Positions 23,861-32,330 of a stretch of 50,881 nt of DNA are shown in pieces. Each line of letters starts with the position of its first letter. Within the stretch, counting starts at the first letter, position 1. The notes beneath the pieces are model-generated. The model had not been told where the DNA came from. It worked only from the letters and a program-made list of their open reading frames with translations, and ran no database searches. Position numbers and translations under genes: made by a program. This DNA comes from Cellulomonas iranensis NBRC 101100 = JCM 18110 (GTDB lineage: Bacteria; Actinomycetota; Actinomycetes; Actinomycetales; Cellulomonadaceae). Where the stretch lies: NCBI RefSeq assembly GCF_001552375.1, contig NZ_BCRB01000024.1:1-50881 (forward strand). The letters run 5' to 3'.

Positions 23861-25305
23861 TGCGCGTGCTGCTGCGCTGCGACGCCAGCGCCGGCTCGGG
23901 CGTGGGGCACCTGGTGCGCTGCCTGGCGCTCGCGGAGGCCGCGCGGGCGCGGGACTGGGACGTGGTGCTGCTCGGCGACGTCGACGCACCCCTCGGCCGG
24001 CGGCTGGTGGCCGCGGCGGGCGTCGAGGTGCGCCCGGCCCCGGCCGACCTGCCGCGCGCGGTCCGCGAGCAGCCGGACCTCGTGGGGGCCGACGTGCTGC
24101 ACGTCGACCACTACGACGTGCACGGCGACCTGCGCCGCGCGGGCGGTCCGCTGGTCTCGTCGATGGAGGACGGCACGTTCGGCCGCCGTCCCGCCGACGT
24201 GGTCGTCGACTCCACCCTCGGGGCGGAGCACGCGGACCGGCCCGCCGACGGCTCCGGCACGGTCCTGCGCGGCGTGCGCTACGCGCCGCTGCGGGACGCC
24301 GTCCGCGCCGCGCGCCGCGCAGCGCCGGACGAGCGGCGCGACGACGTCCTGGTCGTCATGGGCGGCACGGACGCGTTCGGGGTGAGCGCCGCAGCGGCGC
24401 GCCTCGCGGTCGCCGCGGGTGCGCCTCGCGTCCGCGTCGTGGCCACGGGCGAGGGCGCCGCGCAGGTGCGTGCGCGGGTCCCGGAGGCGGAGGTCCTGGG
24501 GCCGCAGGACGACCTGCCCGCGCTCGCGGCGGCCTCGGGCGTCGTCGTCAGCGCCGCGGGCACGTCGGTGTGGGAGCTCGCGTGCGTCGGTGCCGCCACG
24601 GCGGTCGTGGCGGTCACCGAGAACCAGCGGACCGGTTACGAGCGGGCGGTGGCGGCGGGGATCGCCGTGGGGCTCGGCCCCCTCGACGCGGTCCGTGCGG
24701 GCGACGACCGGGCCGTCGGCCCGCTGCGCGCGCTCCTGACCGATCCCCGGGCGCGTGCGCGGCTCGGCGAGCGGGGACGCCGTCTGGTGGACGGCCTCGG
24801 GGCCGACCGCGTGCTCGACGCGTGGTGGGCGGCGCTGGGCCGCCCGGTGCTGACGGCCCGGACGGCGACCCCCGACGACGCCGACCTGCTGCTCGGGTGG
24901 CGCAACGACGCGGGCACGCGCGCCGCCTCGCGCGACCGGGGGCTCGTGACCCGCGACGCGCACGTGACGTGGCTGTCGCGCGTGCTCGCCGCCCCCGACA
25001 GGCTCCTGCTGGTGGTCGAGCGCACCGGGCGTCCCGCCGGGACCGTGCGGTTCGACCGCGTGGACGACGACCTGTGGGAGGTGTCGATCACGCTCGCGCC
25101 CCACGCGCGGGGCCGTGGTCTCGCGCCCGACGTGCTCGCCGCGGGCGAGCGGGCGTGGCGCGCCCGCGTCGGCCCCGGCCCCGCGGTGCTCGCGTCCGTG
25201 CGTCCGGACAACGTCGCGTCGGCGCGGCTGTTCGAGGCGGCGGGCTACCGGCCCGTGGCACCCGGCGACGACGGGCTCGACCGGTACGTCCGCCCGGGCG
25301 GCTGA
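23860..25305 (+). CDS. pseG: PseG-PseH fusion: UDP-sugar hydrolase plus GNAT acetyltransferase
   Basis: 481 residues in two enzymes. Residues 1 to about 325 are PseG (SpsG-like GT-B fold): RCDASAGSGVGHLVRCLALA with the catalytic-region histidine, VVVDSTLG, LVVMGGTDAFG and VVSAAGTSVWELACVGAAT. It releases UDP from UDP-2,4-diacetamido-2,4,6-trideoxy-L-altrose. Residues about 328-481 are a GNAT domain: RTATPDDADLLLGWRND, APHARGRGLAPDVLAAGE and SVRPDNVASARLFEAAGY, which matches PseH, the 4-N-acetyltransferase acting one step earlier. One chain would thus carry two consecutive pathway steps. The ATG overlaps the upstream stop as TGATG and has GGAGG 4 nt before it. A strong terminator follows. Confidence 0.92.
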   Translation: MRVLLRCDASAGSGVGHLVRCLALAEAARARDWDVVLLGDVDAPLGRRLVAAAGVEVRPAPADLPRAVREQPDLVGADVLHVDHYDVHGDLRRAGGPLVSSMEDGTFGRRPADVVVDSTLGAEHADRPADGSGTVLRGVRYAPLRDAVRAARRAAPDERRDDVLVVMGGTDAFGVSAAAARLAVAAGAPRVRVVATGEGAAQVRARVPEAEVLGPQDDLPALAAASGVVVSAAGTSVWELACVGAATAVVAVTENQRTGYERAVAAGIAVGLGPLDAVRAGDDRAVGPLRALLTDPRARARLGERGRRLVDGLGADRVLDAWWAALGRPVLTARTATPDDADLLLGWRNDAGTRAASRDRGLVTRDAHVTWLSRVLAAPDRLLLVVERTGRPAGTVRFDRVDDDLWEVSITLAPHARGRGLAPDVLAAGERAWRARVGPGPAVLASVRPDNVASARLFEAAGYRPVAPGDDGLDRYVRPGG

Positions 25306-25307
25306 CG

Positions 25308-25340
25308 GGTCGGTGACGCCCCGGGGGCGCGTCACCGACC
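25308..25340. terminator. Perfect bidirectional terminator hairpin
   Basis: GGTCGGTGACGC (25308-25319) pairs perfectly with 25329-25340 around a 9-nt loop. It fills the 40-nt gap between the convergent pseG-pseH and pseI genes. Confidence 0.85.
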
Positions 25341-25345
25341 GGCGG

Positions 25346-26401
25346 TCAGACCAGGTCCCAGCTCAGCGCGGTGCCGCGGGCGACGTCGGCGCGGAACGTG
25401 CGCCCGAGCACGACGTCGAGGTGGACGGGCTCGAGCCCGCCCGCCGGCCGGATCGACCTCACGTTGTCCGCCGTGACGACGTCGCCCGCCCGGACGTCCT
25501 CGACGACGTACAGCGACCGGCGCAGCCGACGGCTCTCGTCCTCCCCGGCGGTCGGGTCGAGCCGGACCTCCCCGAGCGCCTGCCACGCGACCTCGGTCTC
25601 GGTCGCGAGCGCGGCGAGCTCGTGCGGCTCGAGCGAGAAGTCGGAGTCGACCCCGCCGTCCGCGCGCGCCAGCGTGACGTGCTTCTCCACGAGGCACGCA
25701 CCGAGCGCGACGCCCGCGACGGCGGCGCCGATGCCCTTGGTGTGGTCGGACAGCCCCACGACGACGTCGAACGTGTCACGGATGACCGGGATCGAGCGCA
25801 GGTTCGACTCGCTGGGCGACGCCGGGTACGACGACGTGCACGCCAGGACGACGACCTGGTCGTTGCCCTCGCCGCGGATCGTCCGTACGGCGGTGTCGAC
25901 GTCGGTGACCGAGGCGGCGCCCGTCGAGATCACGACCGGCTTGCCGGTGCGGGCGACGCGGCGCAGCAGCGCGAGGTCGCCGATCTCGAGCGACGCGATC
26001 TTGTACAGCTCGACGTCGAGGTCCTCGAGCAGGTCGACGGCGGTCCCGTCGAACGGGCTCGAGAACGGCACGAGGCCGTGCTCGCGCGCCCGGGCGAAGA
26101 TCGGCGCGTGCCACTCCCAGGGCGTGTGCGCCTCCTCGTAGAGCCGGTAGAGGTTCTTGCCGCCCCACAGCTCGTGCCCGGCGGACACGCGGAAGGCCGG
26201 GCCGTCGGCGTCGATGGTGATCGTGTCCGCGCGGTAGGTCTGCAGCTTCAGCGCCTGCGCCCCCGACGCGGCGACCGCGTCGACGATGGCGAGCGCGCGG
26301 CCGAGGTCGCCGTTGTGGTTGCCGGACATCTCCGCCACCACGAACGGCCGGTGGTGGGCGTCGACGACGTGCGCGCCGACGGTGATCGAACGGTCCGCCA
26401 T
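25346..26401 (-). CDS. pseI: Pseudaminic acid synthase PseI (NeuB family)
   Basis: 351 residues. The TIM-barrel NeuB domain (about 15-280) has VVAEMSGNHNGDLGRAL, LKLQTYRADTITID, FSSPFDGTAVDLLEDL, KIASLEIGDL, STGAASVTDVDTAV and ACTSSYPASPSESNL, followed by GLSDHTKGIG and VEKHVTLARADGGVDSDFSL. A C-terminal SAF domain (about 290-351) ends in WDLV. It condenses the hexose from PseG with phosphoenolpyruvate. YRADTITI and the GKNLYRLYEEAHTPWEW segment are PseI-like rather than sialic acid synthase-like. The ATG overlaps the rmlD stop as TGATG, so it is translated from the rmlD message. Confidence 0.93.
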   Translation of the reverse strand: MADRSITVGAHVVDAHHRPFVVAEMSGNHNGDLGRALAIVDAVAASGAQALKLQTYRADTITIDADGPAFRVSAGHELWGGKNLYRLYEEAHTPWEWHAPIFARAREHGLVPFSSPFDGTAVDLLEDLDVELYKIASLEIGDLALLRRVARTGKPVVISTGAASVTDVDTAVRTIRGEGNDQVVVLACTSSYPASPSESNLRSIPVIRDTFDVVVGLSDHTKGIGAAVAGVALGACLVEKHVTLARADGGVDSDFSLEPHELAALATETEVAWQALGEVRLDPTAGEDESRRLRRSLYVVEDVRAGDVVTADNVRSIRPAGGLEPVHLDVVLGRTFRADVARGTALSWDLV

Positions 26402-27246
26402 CAGCCGAGGACCCCCGGAGCGGCCGCGGCCCAGCGCTGCTGCCAGTCGCCGATCGGCTCGACGCCGACGGCGCGCAGCGCGTCGTGCCCGAGGACGGAG
26501 AACGCGGGACGCTCGGCGGCGCGCGCGGCGCCCTCGCTCGTGGTCGGGCGCACGATCTGCGGGTCGAGACCCGCGGCGGCGACGACGGCACGCGCGAAGC
26601 CGCACCACGTCGTCCGGCCGGACGACGTCGCGTGGTAGGTGCCCGCGGGTGCCCCGCCGTCGACCAGCCGCACCGCGAGGTCCGCGACGTCGACGGTCCA
26701 CGTGGGCTGACCCGCCTGGTCGTCCACGACGTCGAGGCTGCCGCGCTCGCGTGCGACGCGGGCGATGGTCTTGGGGAAGCAGCTGCCGCCCGCGCCGTAC
26801 AGCCACGCCGTGCGCAGGATCAGGTGGTCGGCGCCCGCGGCGCGCACCGCCCACTCCCCCGCGAGCTTCGTGCGGCCGTAGGCCGACCGCGGGGCGGCGA
26901 AGCCGTCCTCCGCGTACGGGTCGGTCGCGTGCCCGTCGAACACGTAGTCGGTCGACACCTGCACGAGGCGCGCCCCGTGCCGCACCGCGGCCCGCGCGAG
27001 CGCCTGCGGCCCCACGGAGTTGACCGCGAACGCCTCGGCCTCGCGCGTCTCCGCGTCGTCGACCGCGGTCCACGCGGCGCAGTTCGCCACCACGTCGAAC
27101 CCGGCGACGGCGTCCAGCACCGCGGCGCCGTCCGTGATGTCGAGCTCGTCGCGGTCGAGCGCGACGACCTCGTGCCCGTCCGCACGCACCCGCGCGACCA
27201 GGTCCTGACCCAGCATGCCCCGGGCACCCGTGACCAACCAGCGCAC
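26401..27246 (-). CDS. rmlD: dTDP-4-dehydrorhamnose reductase RmlD
   Basis: 281 residues, normal length. NADPH loop VTGARGMLGQDL (5-16), DELDIT, ANCAAWTAVDDAE, STDYVFDG and the catalytic AYGRTKLAGE are all present. It performs the last step to dTDP-L-rhamnose. GTG 27246 has a purine-rich GATGAGG upstream, and a TAGGCT box 36 nt upstream sets a leader of about 30 nt. It is divergent from rmlC and the first gene of a two-gene unit with pseI, an unusual link between rhamnose and pseudaminate supply. Confidence 0.95.
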   Translation of the reverse strand: MRWLVTGARGMLGQDLVARVRADGHEVVALDRDELDITDGAAVLDAVAGFDVVANCAAWTAVDDAETREAEAFAVNSVGPQALARAAVRHGARLVQVSTDYVFDGHATDPYAEDGFAAPRSAYGRTKLAGEWAVRAAGADHLILRTAWLYGAGGSCFPKTIARVARERGSLDVVDDQAGQPTWTVDVADLAVRLVDGGAPAGTYHATSSGRTTWCGFARAVVAAAGLDPQIVRPTTSEGAARAAERPAFSVLGHDALRAVGVEPIGDWQQRWAAAAPGVLG

Positions 27247-27281
27247 CGCATCCTCATCTCGTCGGCGTCAGTCCGGCGGCC

Positions 27282-27287
27282 AGCCTA
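27282..27287 (-). promoter_or_regulatory. -10 box for rmlD-pseI
   Basis: TAGGCT reads on the minus strand (27287-27282), 35 nt before the rmlD GTG. Confidence 0.5.
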
Positions 27288-27298
27288 GTCGGCCCCGG

Positions 27299-27304
27299 TA
27301 CGCT
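27299..27304 (+). promoter_or_regulatory. -10 box for the rmlC operon
   Basis: TACGCT (27299-27304) would start a leader of about 40 nt that ends in a good AAGGAG before GTG 27351. It is divergent from the rmlD box, 11 nt away. Confidence 0.5.
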
Positions 27305-27350
27305 GGACCGGCCGCACGACCGCGCGGCGACCGACCGAAGGAGAACCGCC

Positions 27351-27968
27351 GTGCAGTACCGCGAGCTCGCCGTCCCCGGGGCGTGGGAGATCACCCCGAA
27401 GCAGTTCGGCGACCCGCGAGGCGTCTTCCTCGAGTGGTTCAAGGCGGCGCCGTTCGCGGACGCCGCGGGCCACGCGTTCGACCTCCAGCAGGCCAACCTG
27501 TCGGTGTCCGCGGCCGGCGTCGTGCGCGGCATCCACTTCGCCGACGTCCCCCCCGGCCAGGCGAAGTACGTGACGTGCGCGCGGGGCGCGGTCCTCGACG
27601 TCGTCGTCGACATCCGCGTCGGCTCCCCGACGTTCGGGCAGTGGGACTCGGTGCTGCTCGACGACGTCGACCGCCGCGCGATCTACCTCGCCGAGGGCCT
27701 GGGCCACGCGTTCATGTCCCTCGAGGACGACTCGACGGTGCTCTACCTGTGCTCGGCGGGCTACGCGCCCGGGCGCGAGCACGGCATCCACCCGCTCGAC
27801 CCCACCGTCGGCATCGACTGGCCCACCACGGGACGCGACGGACGGCCGCTCACGCCGCAGCTCTCCGAGAAGGACGAGGCCGCCCCCACGCTCGTGCAGG
27901 CGCAGGCCGACGGCCTGCTCCCCCGCCACGCGGACGTCGAGGCGTTCCTGGCGAGCCTGCGTGCCTGA
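27351..27968 (+). CDS. rmlC: dTDP-4-dehydrorhamnose 3,5-epimerase RmlC
   Basis: 205 residues, cupin fold. Catalytic His62 is in VVRGIHFADVP; FGDPRGVFLEWF, the GAVLDVVVDIRVGSPTFG strand pair, EGLGHAFMSLEDDSTVLYLCS and the REHGIHPLDPTVGIDW end match RmlC. It inverts C3 and C5 of dTDP-4-keto-6-deoxyglucose before RmlD. The GTG start follows AAGGAGAA by 5 nt. It heads a seven-gene plus-strand operon with overlapping genes; the next GT2 begins 8 nt inside its 3' end. Confidence 0.95.
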   Translation: MQYRELAVPGAWEITPKQFGDPRGVFLEWFKAAPFADAAGHAFDLQQANLSVSAAGVVRGIHFADVPPGQAKYVTCARGAVLDVVVDIRVGSPTFGQWDSVLLDDVDRRAIYLAEGLGHAFMSLEDDSTVLYLCSAGYAPGREHGIHPLDPTVGIDWPTTGRDGRPLTPQLSEKDEAAPTLVQAQADGLLPRHADVEAFLASLRA

Positions 27969-28893
27969 CACGGCGGCCCGCGGGGTCGTCGCCGTCGTCG
28001 TCACGTTCCAGCCCGAGGTCGCCGTCACGTCCGTGCTGCTGCGCGCGCTCGCACCGCAGGTCGAGCACGTCGTCGTCGTCGACAACGGCAGCCCCGGGGG
28101 GACGGTCGACGCGCTGCGGGCCGAGCTCGCGGCCGTCGGCGGCGAGCTGCTGACCCTCGACGCCAACCTCGGCATCGGCGAGGCCCAGAACCGCGGCATC
28201 GCGCGGGCGCGGGAGCTCGGGGCCCGGGCCGTGCTGCTGTCCGACCAGGACTCGGTGCCGGCCGCCGACATGGTCGCGCGCCTCGTCGCGGGCCTCGCGC
28301 GGGCGCGCGCCGAGCACGGGCCCGTCGCGGCCGTCGGCCCCGTGACCGTCGACGAGCGCAACGCCGGAGCCGCGCTGCTCTTCTCGGACCACCGCTGGGG
28401 CCCGCGACGCGCGCTGCTCCCGGACGAGGACGGCGCGCTCGCACCGGCGACGTTCCTCATCGCCTCGGGCTGCCTCCTGGACGTCGCCGCGCTCGACGCG
28501 GTGGGGCCGATGAACGCCGCGTGGTTCATCGACCACGTCGACCTGGAGTGGGGCCTGCGGGCGCGTCGCGCCGGCTACGGGCTGTTCGGCGTGGTCGGCG
28601 CGCAGCTCGGCCACGCCCTCGGCGACCGCGTGCAGCGGATCCCCGGGCGCGAGCGCGACGTGCACATCCACTCCCCCGTGCGGAACTACTACATGGCGCG
28701 CAACACCGTGCTGCTGGTGCGCTCGGGCCTGCTGCCCGTGGCGTGGCGCGTGGGCTACCTCGCGTGGATCACGAAGTACACCGGCTTCTACGTGCTGGCG
28801 GTGGCCCCGCGCGCGCGACGCGCGCGGCTCCTGCTGCGCGGGCTGCTCGACGGCGCCCGCGGCCGCACGGGACGGCTCCAGGAGGACCGATGA
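27961..28893 (+). CDS. Glycosyltransferase family 2, rhamnosyltransferase type
   Basis: 310 residues. GT-A motifs: GVVAVVVTFQPEVAVTSVL, VVVVDNGSPGG, NLGIGEAQNRGIARARELG, donor/metal motif LLSDQDSVP, and the acceptor-side FIDHVDLEWGLRARRAGYG with the later SPVRNYYMARN. The DQDS form of the DXD motif and the following layout fit the dTDP-rhamnosyltransferase group. A C-terminal hydrophobic/amphipathic segment (about 255-285) may bind the membrane. It overlaps rmlC by 8 nt and the next GT2 by 4 nt (ATGA). Position right after rmlC supports dTDP-L-rhamnose as donor; the acceptor is unknown. Confidence 0.9.
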   Translation: MPDTAARGVVAVVVTFQPEVAVTSVLLRALAPQVEHVVVVDNGSPGGTVDALRAELAAVGGELLTLDANLGIGEAQNRGIARARELGARAVLLSDQDSVPAADMVARLVAGLARARAEHGPVAAVGPVTVDERNAGAALLFSDHRWGPRRALLPDEDGALAPATFLIASGCLLDVAALDAVGPMNAAWFIDHVDLEWGLRARRAGYGLFGVVGAQLGHALGDRVQRIPGRERDVHIHSPVRNYYMARNTVLLVRSGLLPVAWRVGYLAWITKYTGFYVLAVAPRARRARLLLRGLLDGARGRTGRLQEDR

Positions 28894-29945
28894 CCGACCC
28901 ACGACGGCACGAGGGCACGACGGCCACCGCCGGCGCCGCCGACGTCCTCATGCTGGCCTTCGGCGCGGAGCCGTACCTCCACGAGGCGGTCGCCGCCGTC
29001 CTCGCGTCCGAGGGGGTCGACGTCCGCCTGACGCTGGTGGACAACGGGTGCACCACCGACGCCGTGGCGACGCTCCCGCCGGACCCGCGCGTGCGGCTCG
29101 TCGTCCCGGGGAGCAACCTCGGGTTCACGGGCGGGATGAACGCCGCGGCGGCCGGAACGTCCGGCCGTCCTCTCGTGCTCGTCAACTCCGACGCGGTCGT
29201 CGCGCCGGACGCGGTCGCCACGCTTGTCACGGCCCTCGCGGACGACCCACGCCTCGGCGTCGCGGGCGGGCTGGTGCGCCTCGCGTCGGACCCCGACCGC
29301 GTGAACTCGGCGGGCAACCCGCTGCACGTGCTCGGGCTGTGCTGGGCCGGTGGCCTCGACGAGCCGGTCGCGGCCCACGCGACCGGCCGTGAGGTCGCGT
29401 CGGCCAGCGGCGCGCTCGTCGCGGTGGACCGCGCGCTGTGGGACGAGCTCGGCGGGTTCCCCGAGGAGTACTTCGCGTACCTCGAGGACCTCGAGCTGTC
29501 CTGGCGGGCGTGGCAGCACGGGCGCACCGTGCGGTACGTGCCGGCGGCGAGCGCGGTCCACCACTTCGAGTTCGGCCGGTCGCCCCTCAAGATGTACCTG
29601 CTCGAGCGCAACCGGCTGCTGTTCGTGCTGACGACCTACGAGGCCCGCACCCTGGCACTGCTGGCGGTCCCGCTGCTCGCCTTCGACGTGGCCATGCTCG
29701 CGGTCGCGACCGCGCAGGGCTGGGGGCGGCAGAAGCTGCGCGGCTGGGGCTGGGTGCTGCGCCACCCCGGGGTCGTCGCGCGACGGCGCCGCACCGTGCA
29801 GCGCTCCCGCACGGTGCCCGACCGCGACCTGACGCACCTCATGACCGACACGTTCGACTCGGCGCAGTTCCCCCTGCCCGCGGCCGCCGCGCCCCTGCAG
29901 GGCGTCCTGCGGCTGTGGTGGCGACTCGTCCGGAGGGTGCTGTGA
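28890..29945 (+). CDS. Glycosyltransferase family 2
   Basis: 351 residues from ATG 28890, inside an ATGA overlap and just after GGAGG. GT-A motifs: VLMLAFGAEPYLHEAV, LTLVDNGCTTDAV, SNLGFTGGMNAAAAG, donor motif VLVNSDAVVAPDAV, and EYFAYLEDLELSWRAWQHG. After the catalytic domain a hydrophobic helix (about 248-272) and a basic tail suggest membrane attachment. The sugar donor cannot be deduced. It sits between two DQDS-type rhamnosyltransferase-like genes, so the three probably build one repeat unit in sequence. Confidence 0.9.
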   Translation: MTDPRRHEGTTATAGAADVLMLAFGAEPYLHEAVAAVLASEGVDVRLTLVDNGCTTDAVATLPPDPRVRLVVPGSNLGFTGGMNAAAAGTSGRPLVLVNSDAVVAPDAVATLVTALADDPRLGVAGGLVRLASDPDRVNSAGNPLHVLGLCWAGGLDEPVAAHATGREVASASGALVAVDRALWDELGGFPEEYFAYLEDLELSWRAWQHGRTVRYVPAASAVHHFEFGRSPLKMYLLERNRLLFVLTTYEARTLALLAVPLLAFDVAMLAVATAQGWGRQKLRGWGWVLRHPGVVARRRRTVQRSRTVPDRDLTHLMTDTFDSAQFPLPAAAAPLQGVLRLWWRLVRRVL

Positions 29946-30817
29946 ACCCCGCGGTCACGGCGGTCGTCACCGCCTTCCGGCCGGACGCCCGGCTGACGGA
30001 GGTCGTCCGGTCGGCCGGCTCGCAGTGCGCCCGCGTCGTGGTCGTCGACAACACGCCCGCCGGCGAGCCCGGCGTCGACGCGCTGCCCGCCGTCGCGGAC
30101 GTCGCGCAGGTCCTGCGTCCCGGCACGAACCTGGGCCTCGCCGGAGCGCTCAACCTCGGCGTGCACGAGGCGTCGCCCGAGCACGACCTCCTGCTGCTCG
30201 ACCAGGACTCGGCCGTGCCCGCGGGACTGGTCGAGCGGCTCACCGCCCGGCTGGACGCGGACCCGCGGATCGGGGTCGTCGGGCCGGTGCCGTGGGACGC
30301 GGACGCCGACCGGCCGCTCGACCCGCGAGCGACGCACCGCGCCCCGCTCGCCGACCTGCCCGTCGTCATCACCTCCGGCATGGTCGTCCGACGCGCCGCG
30401 CTCGACGCCGTGGGCCCCTTCCGCGAGGACTTCTTCGTCGACTGCGTCGACCAGGACCTGTGCCTGCGCGTGCGCGGCGCGGGCTGGCGCGTCGTGCAGG
30501 ACGCGACCGTGCGGCTGCCGCACAGCCTCGGGGACACCCGGTGGCGCGGCGTCGGACCCTTCCGCCTGCGCTCGACGTCGCACGCCACGTGGCGTCTGTA
30601 CTGGACCGCCCGCAACGGGACCGTCCTCGCGCGCGAGCACTGGCGGCGCGAACCGGTGTGGGTCGCGACCTCGGCCACCCTGCAGGCGTACGTCGCGCTC
30701 ACCGTGCTGCTGTTCGAGCCGCCCCGCCTCCGCCGTCTGGCGACGCTGGCGCGGGGCGCCCGGGACGGGTGGTCGGGGCGCTCCGACCCGGCGATGCGAC
30801 CGGGCGGTGCGCGGTGA
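29942..30817 (+). CDS. Glycosyltransferase family 2, rhamnosyltransferase type
   Basis: 291 residues. Motifs: VTAVVTAFRPDARLTEVV, RVVVVDNTPAGEPG, NLGLAGALNLGVHEA, donor motif LLLLDQDSAVPAGL, and EDFFVDCVDQDLCLRVRGAGW. DQDS again points to the rhamnosyltransferase-like group, related to but clearly diverged from the protein at 27961. The C-terminus keeps the WRLYWTARNGTVLARE segment and a hydrophobic stretch. GTG 29942 is in a GTGA overlap with the previous gene, and the stop overlaps the flippase start in the same way. Confidence 0.9.
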   Translation: MNPAVTAVVTAFRPDARLTEVVRSAGSQCARVVVVDNTPAGEPGVDALPAVADVAQVLRPGTNLGLAGALNLGVHEASPEHDLLLLDQDSAVPAGLVERLTARLDADPRIGVVGPVPWDADADRPLDPRATHRAPLADLPVVITSGMVVRRAALDAVGPFREDFFVDCVDQDLCLRVRGAGWRVVQDATVRLPHSLGDTRWRGVGPFRLRSTSHATWRLYWTARNGTVLAREHWRREPVWVATSATLQAYVALTVLLFEPPRLRRLATLARGARDGWSGRSDPAMRPGGAR

Positions 30818-32283
30818 CGTCCCCGACGGCCGCGGCCACCTCGTACCGGCGGGACGCGCTGCTGGTCGCCGTCGCGCGCATGGCGCCGCTCGGCGTGCAG
30901 CTCCTGGCGACGCCGCTCGTGCTCGACCGGCTCGGGGACTCCGCGTACGCCGCGTGGGCGCTCATGATGACGACGATCAACCTCCTGCTCACGGCCGACC
31001 TCGGCGTCGTGGGCATCATGCAGCGGTACCACGGGATCGCACGCGGTCAGCAGGACGCCCGGCTCGGCGGGCGCATCACGGCGTCCGTGCTGCTGGTGCT
31101 GGCCGGACTGCTGGTGACGGTCGTCGCGCTGGGGCCCTGGATCTCGCGGGGCGTCCTGGCGGTCGTCGACGTGCCCGACGCCGTCCGGGCGGACGCCGCG
31201 CTGCTCTTCCGGCACGCCGGCACGCTCGCGGTGCTCCAGCTCGTGGCGCTCGCGTTCAGCTCCTACCTCGCGGCGCACTCGAGGTTCGTCGCGGTCGCGG
31301 TGCAGTCGCTCGCGGCGCGTGCGGTCCTGGCCGGGGGGATCGCGTGGGCCCTGCTCACCGACCAGGGCCTGCCCGGCCTGCTCCTCGCGTCGTTCGCCGA
31401 CGCCGGGGTCGCCGTCCTCCTGGGCGTCGTCCTGTGCCGGCAGCACCTGCTGCGCGAGGTCCGCCGCCCCACCGACCGCGCGCAGACCCGTGAGCTGTGG
31501 GCGTACTCGTGGCGGAACCAGCTGTCCGCGCTGGGTTTCGTGGCGCAGCGCGAGCTCGACGTGGTGATCGCGGGCGTGATGCTGTCGACCGCCGCGCTCG
31601 CGAGCGTCTCCGCGGCCGCACCGCTCGTCGCGGCCGCGTGCCTCGCCCCCACCGTGCTGCTCACGCCGGTCTTCACCTCGCTGAGCGTGCAGGCCGGCCG
31701 GGACCCCGCCGGCCTGGCCGCCGCCGGAGCGAGCGCCGAGCGCGGGTGGCTGCGCCTGGTGCTGCCGTTCGGGGCGCTCGCGCTGGGGGTGCTGCCGTTC
31801 GCGGCGACGGCCTGGCTCGGTCCCGAGGTCAGTGCGATCACACCGCTCGCGGCGCTGCTGGCGGCCGGTTTCGTCGTCACGCTCGCCGGCAACGCGCGCG
31901 CCGTCGTGGTGCGCGCCGCCGGACGCCCCGGCATCGAGACGCGCTCGTACGTCGTGTACGCCGCCGTGAAGATCGTCGCCGGTGTGGCACTGGCCGTCGT
32001 GGGAGGCATGCTCGGGCTCGCCGCCGCGGGCATCCTCGCCTCGGTGGCCGCCCTCGTGGTCCTGGTGCGCGGCTCGCGAGGCCTGGTCGCGCCCGGGTCG
32101 GGCGTGGGCCCCCGGGAGCTGCTGCGCGCGCTCGCGCTCGCGGCCGGCACGGGCGCCCTGTCGTTCGTGGTCAGCCGGGCGGTCGACGGCCGGTGGACGA
32201 CGCTGGTCTGCCTCGTCGTGGTCGCCGGGGCCGGGGCGGCGGTCGCCGCGGTACCCGTGCTGCGCGCTCGGCGGGCCGCGTGA
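30814..32283 (+). CDS. Second Wzx-type polysaccharide flippase
   Basis: 489 residues with 12-14 TM helices and the MOP-superfamily start YRRDALLVAVARMAPLGVQL. AYAAWALMMTTINLLLTADLG and the basic cytoplasmic loop after it follow the RfbX/Wzx pattern; YSWRNQLSALGFVAQRELD opens the second bundle. It should export the undecaprenyl-linked unit assembled by the three GT2s before it in the operon. The GTG start is in a GTGA overlap. It differs from the flippase at 19431, so the locus has two separate flippase routes. Confidence 0.91.
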   Translation: MTSPTAAATSYRRDALLVAVARMAPLGVQLLATPLVLDRLGDSAYAAWALMMTTINLLLTADLGVVGIMQRYHGIARGQQDARLGGRITASVLLVLAGLLVTVVALGPWISRGVLAVVDVPDAVRADAALLFRHAGTLAVLQLVALAFSSYLAAHSRFVAVAVQSLAARAVLAGGIAWALLTDQGLPGLLLASFADAGVAVLLGVVLCRQHLLREVRRPTDRAQTRELWAYSWRNQLSALGFVAQRELDVVIAGVMLSTAALASVSAAAPLVAAACLAPTVLLTPVFTSLSVQAGRDPAGLAAAGASAERGWLRLVLPFGALALGVLPFAATAWLGPEVSAITPLAALLAAGFVVTLAGNARAVVVRAAGRPGIETRSYVVYAAVKIVAGVALAVVGGMLGLAAAGILASVAALVVLVRGSRGLVAPGSGVGPRELLRALALAAGTGALSFVVSRAVDGRWTTLVCLVVVAGAGAAVAAVPVLRARRAA

Positions 32284-32318
32284 GCGGCGACCACGCCTCG
32301 CAGCCGCCGCGTGACGAG

Positions 32319-32330
32319 TACGCTGCACGG
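32319..32330 (+). promoter_or_regulatory. Internal leaderless-type promoter within the rmlC operon
   Basis: TACGCT (32319-32324) ends 6 nt before GTG 32331, so the second GT2/DUF2304 pair could be transcribed by itself as well as from the operon. Confidence 0.45.

Noticed and set aside
21950..23989. 679-residue minus-strand frame across pseB
   Set aside because: It is a shadow of pseB, pseC and the spsF-like gene; pseB in its own frame has all family motifs.
32280..32330. GTG 32280 as the single start of the second DPM1-like GT2
   Set aside because: Kept only as an alternative: the TACGCT box is placed for GTG 32331, and the extra residues show no family likeness.
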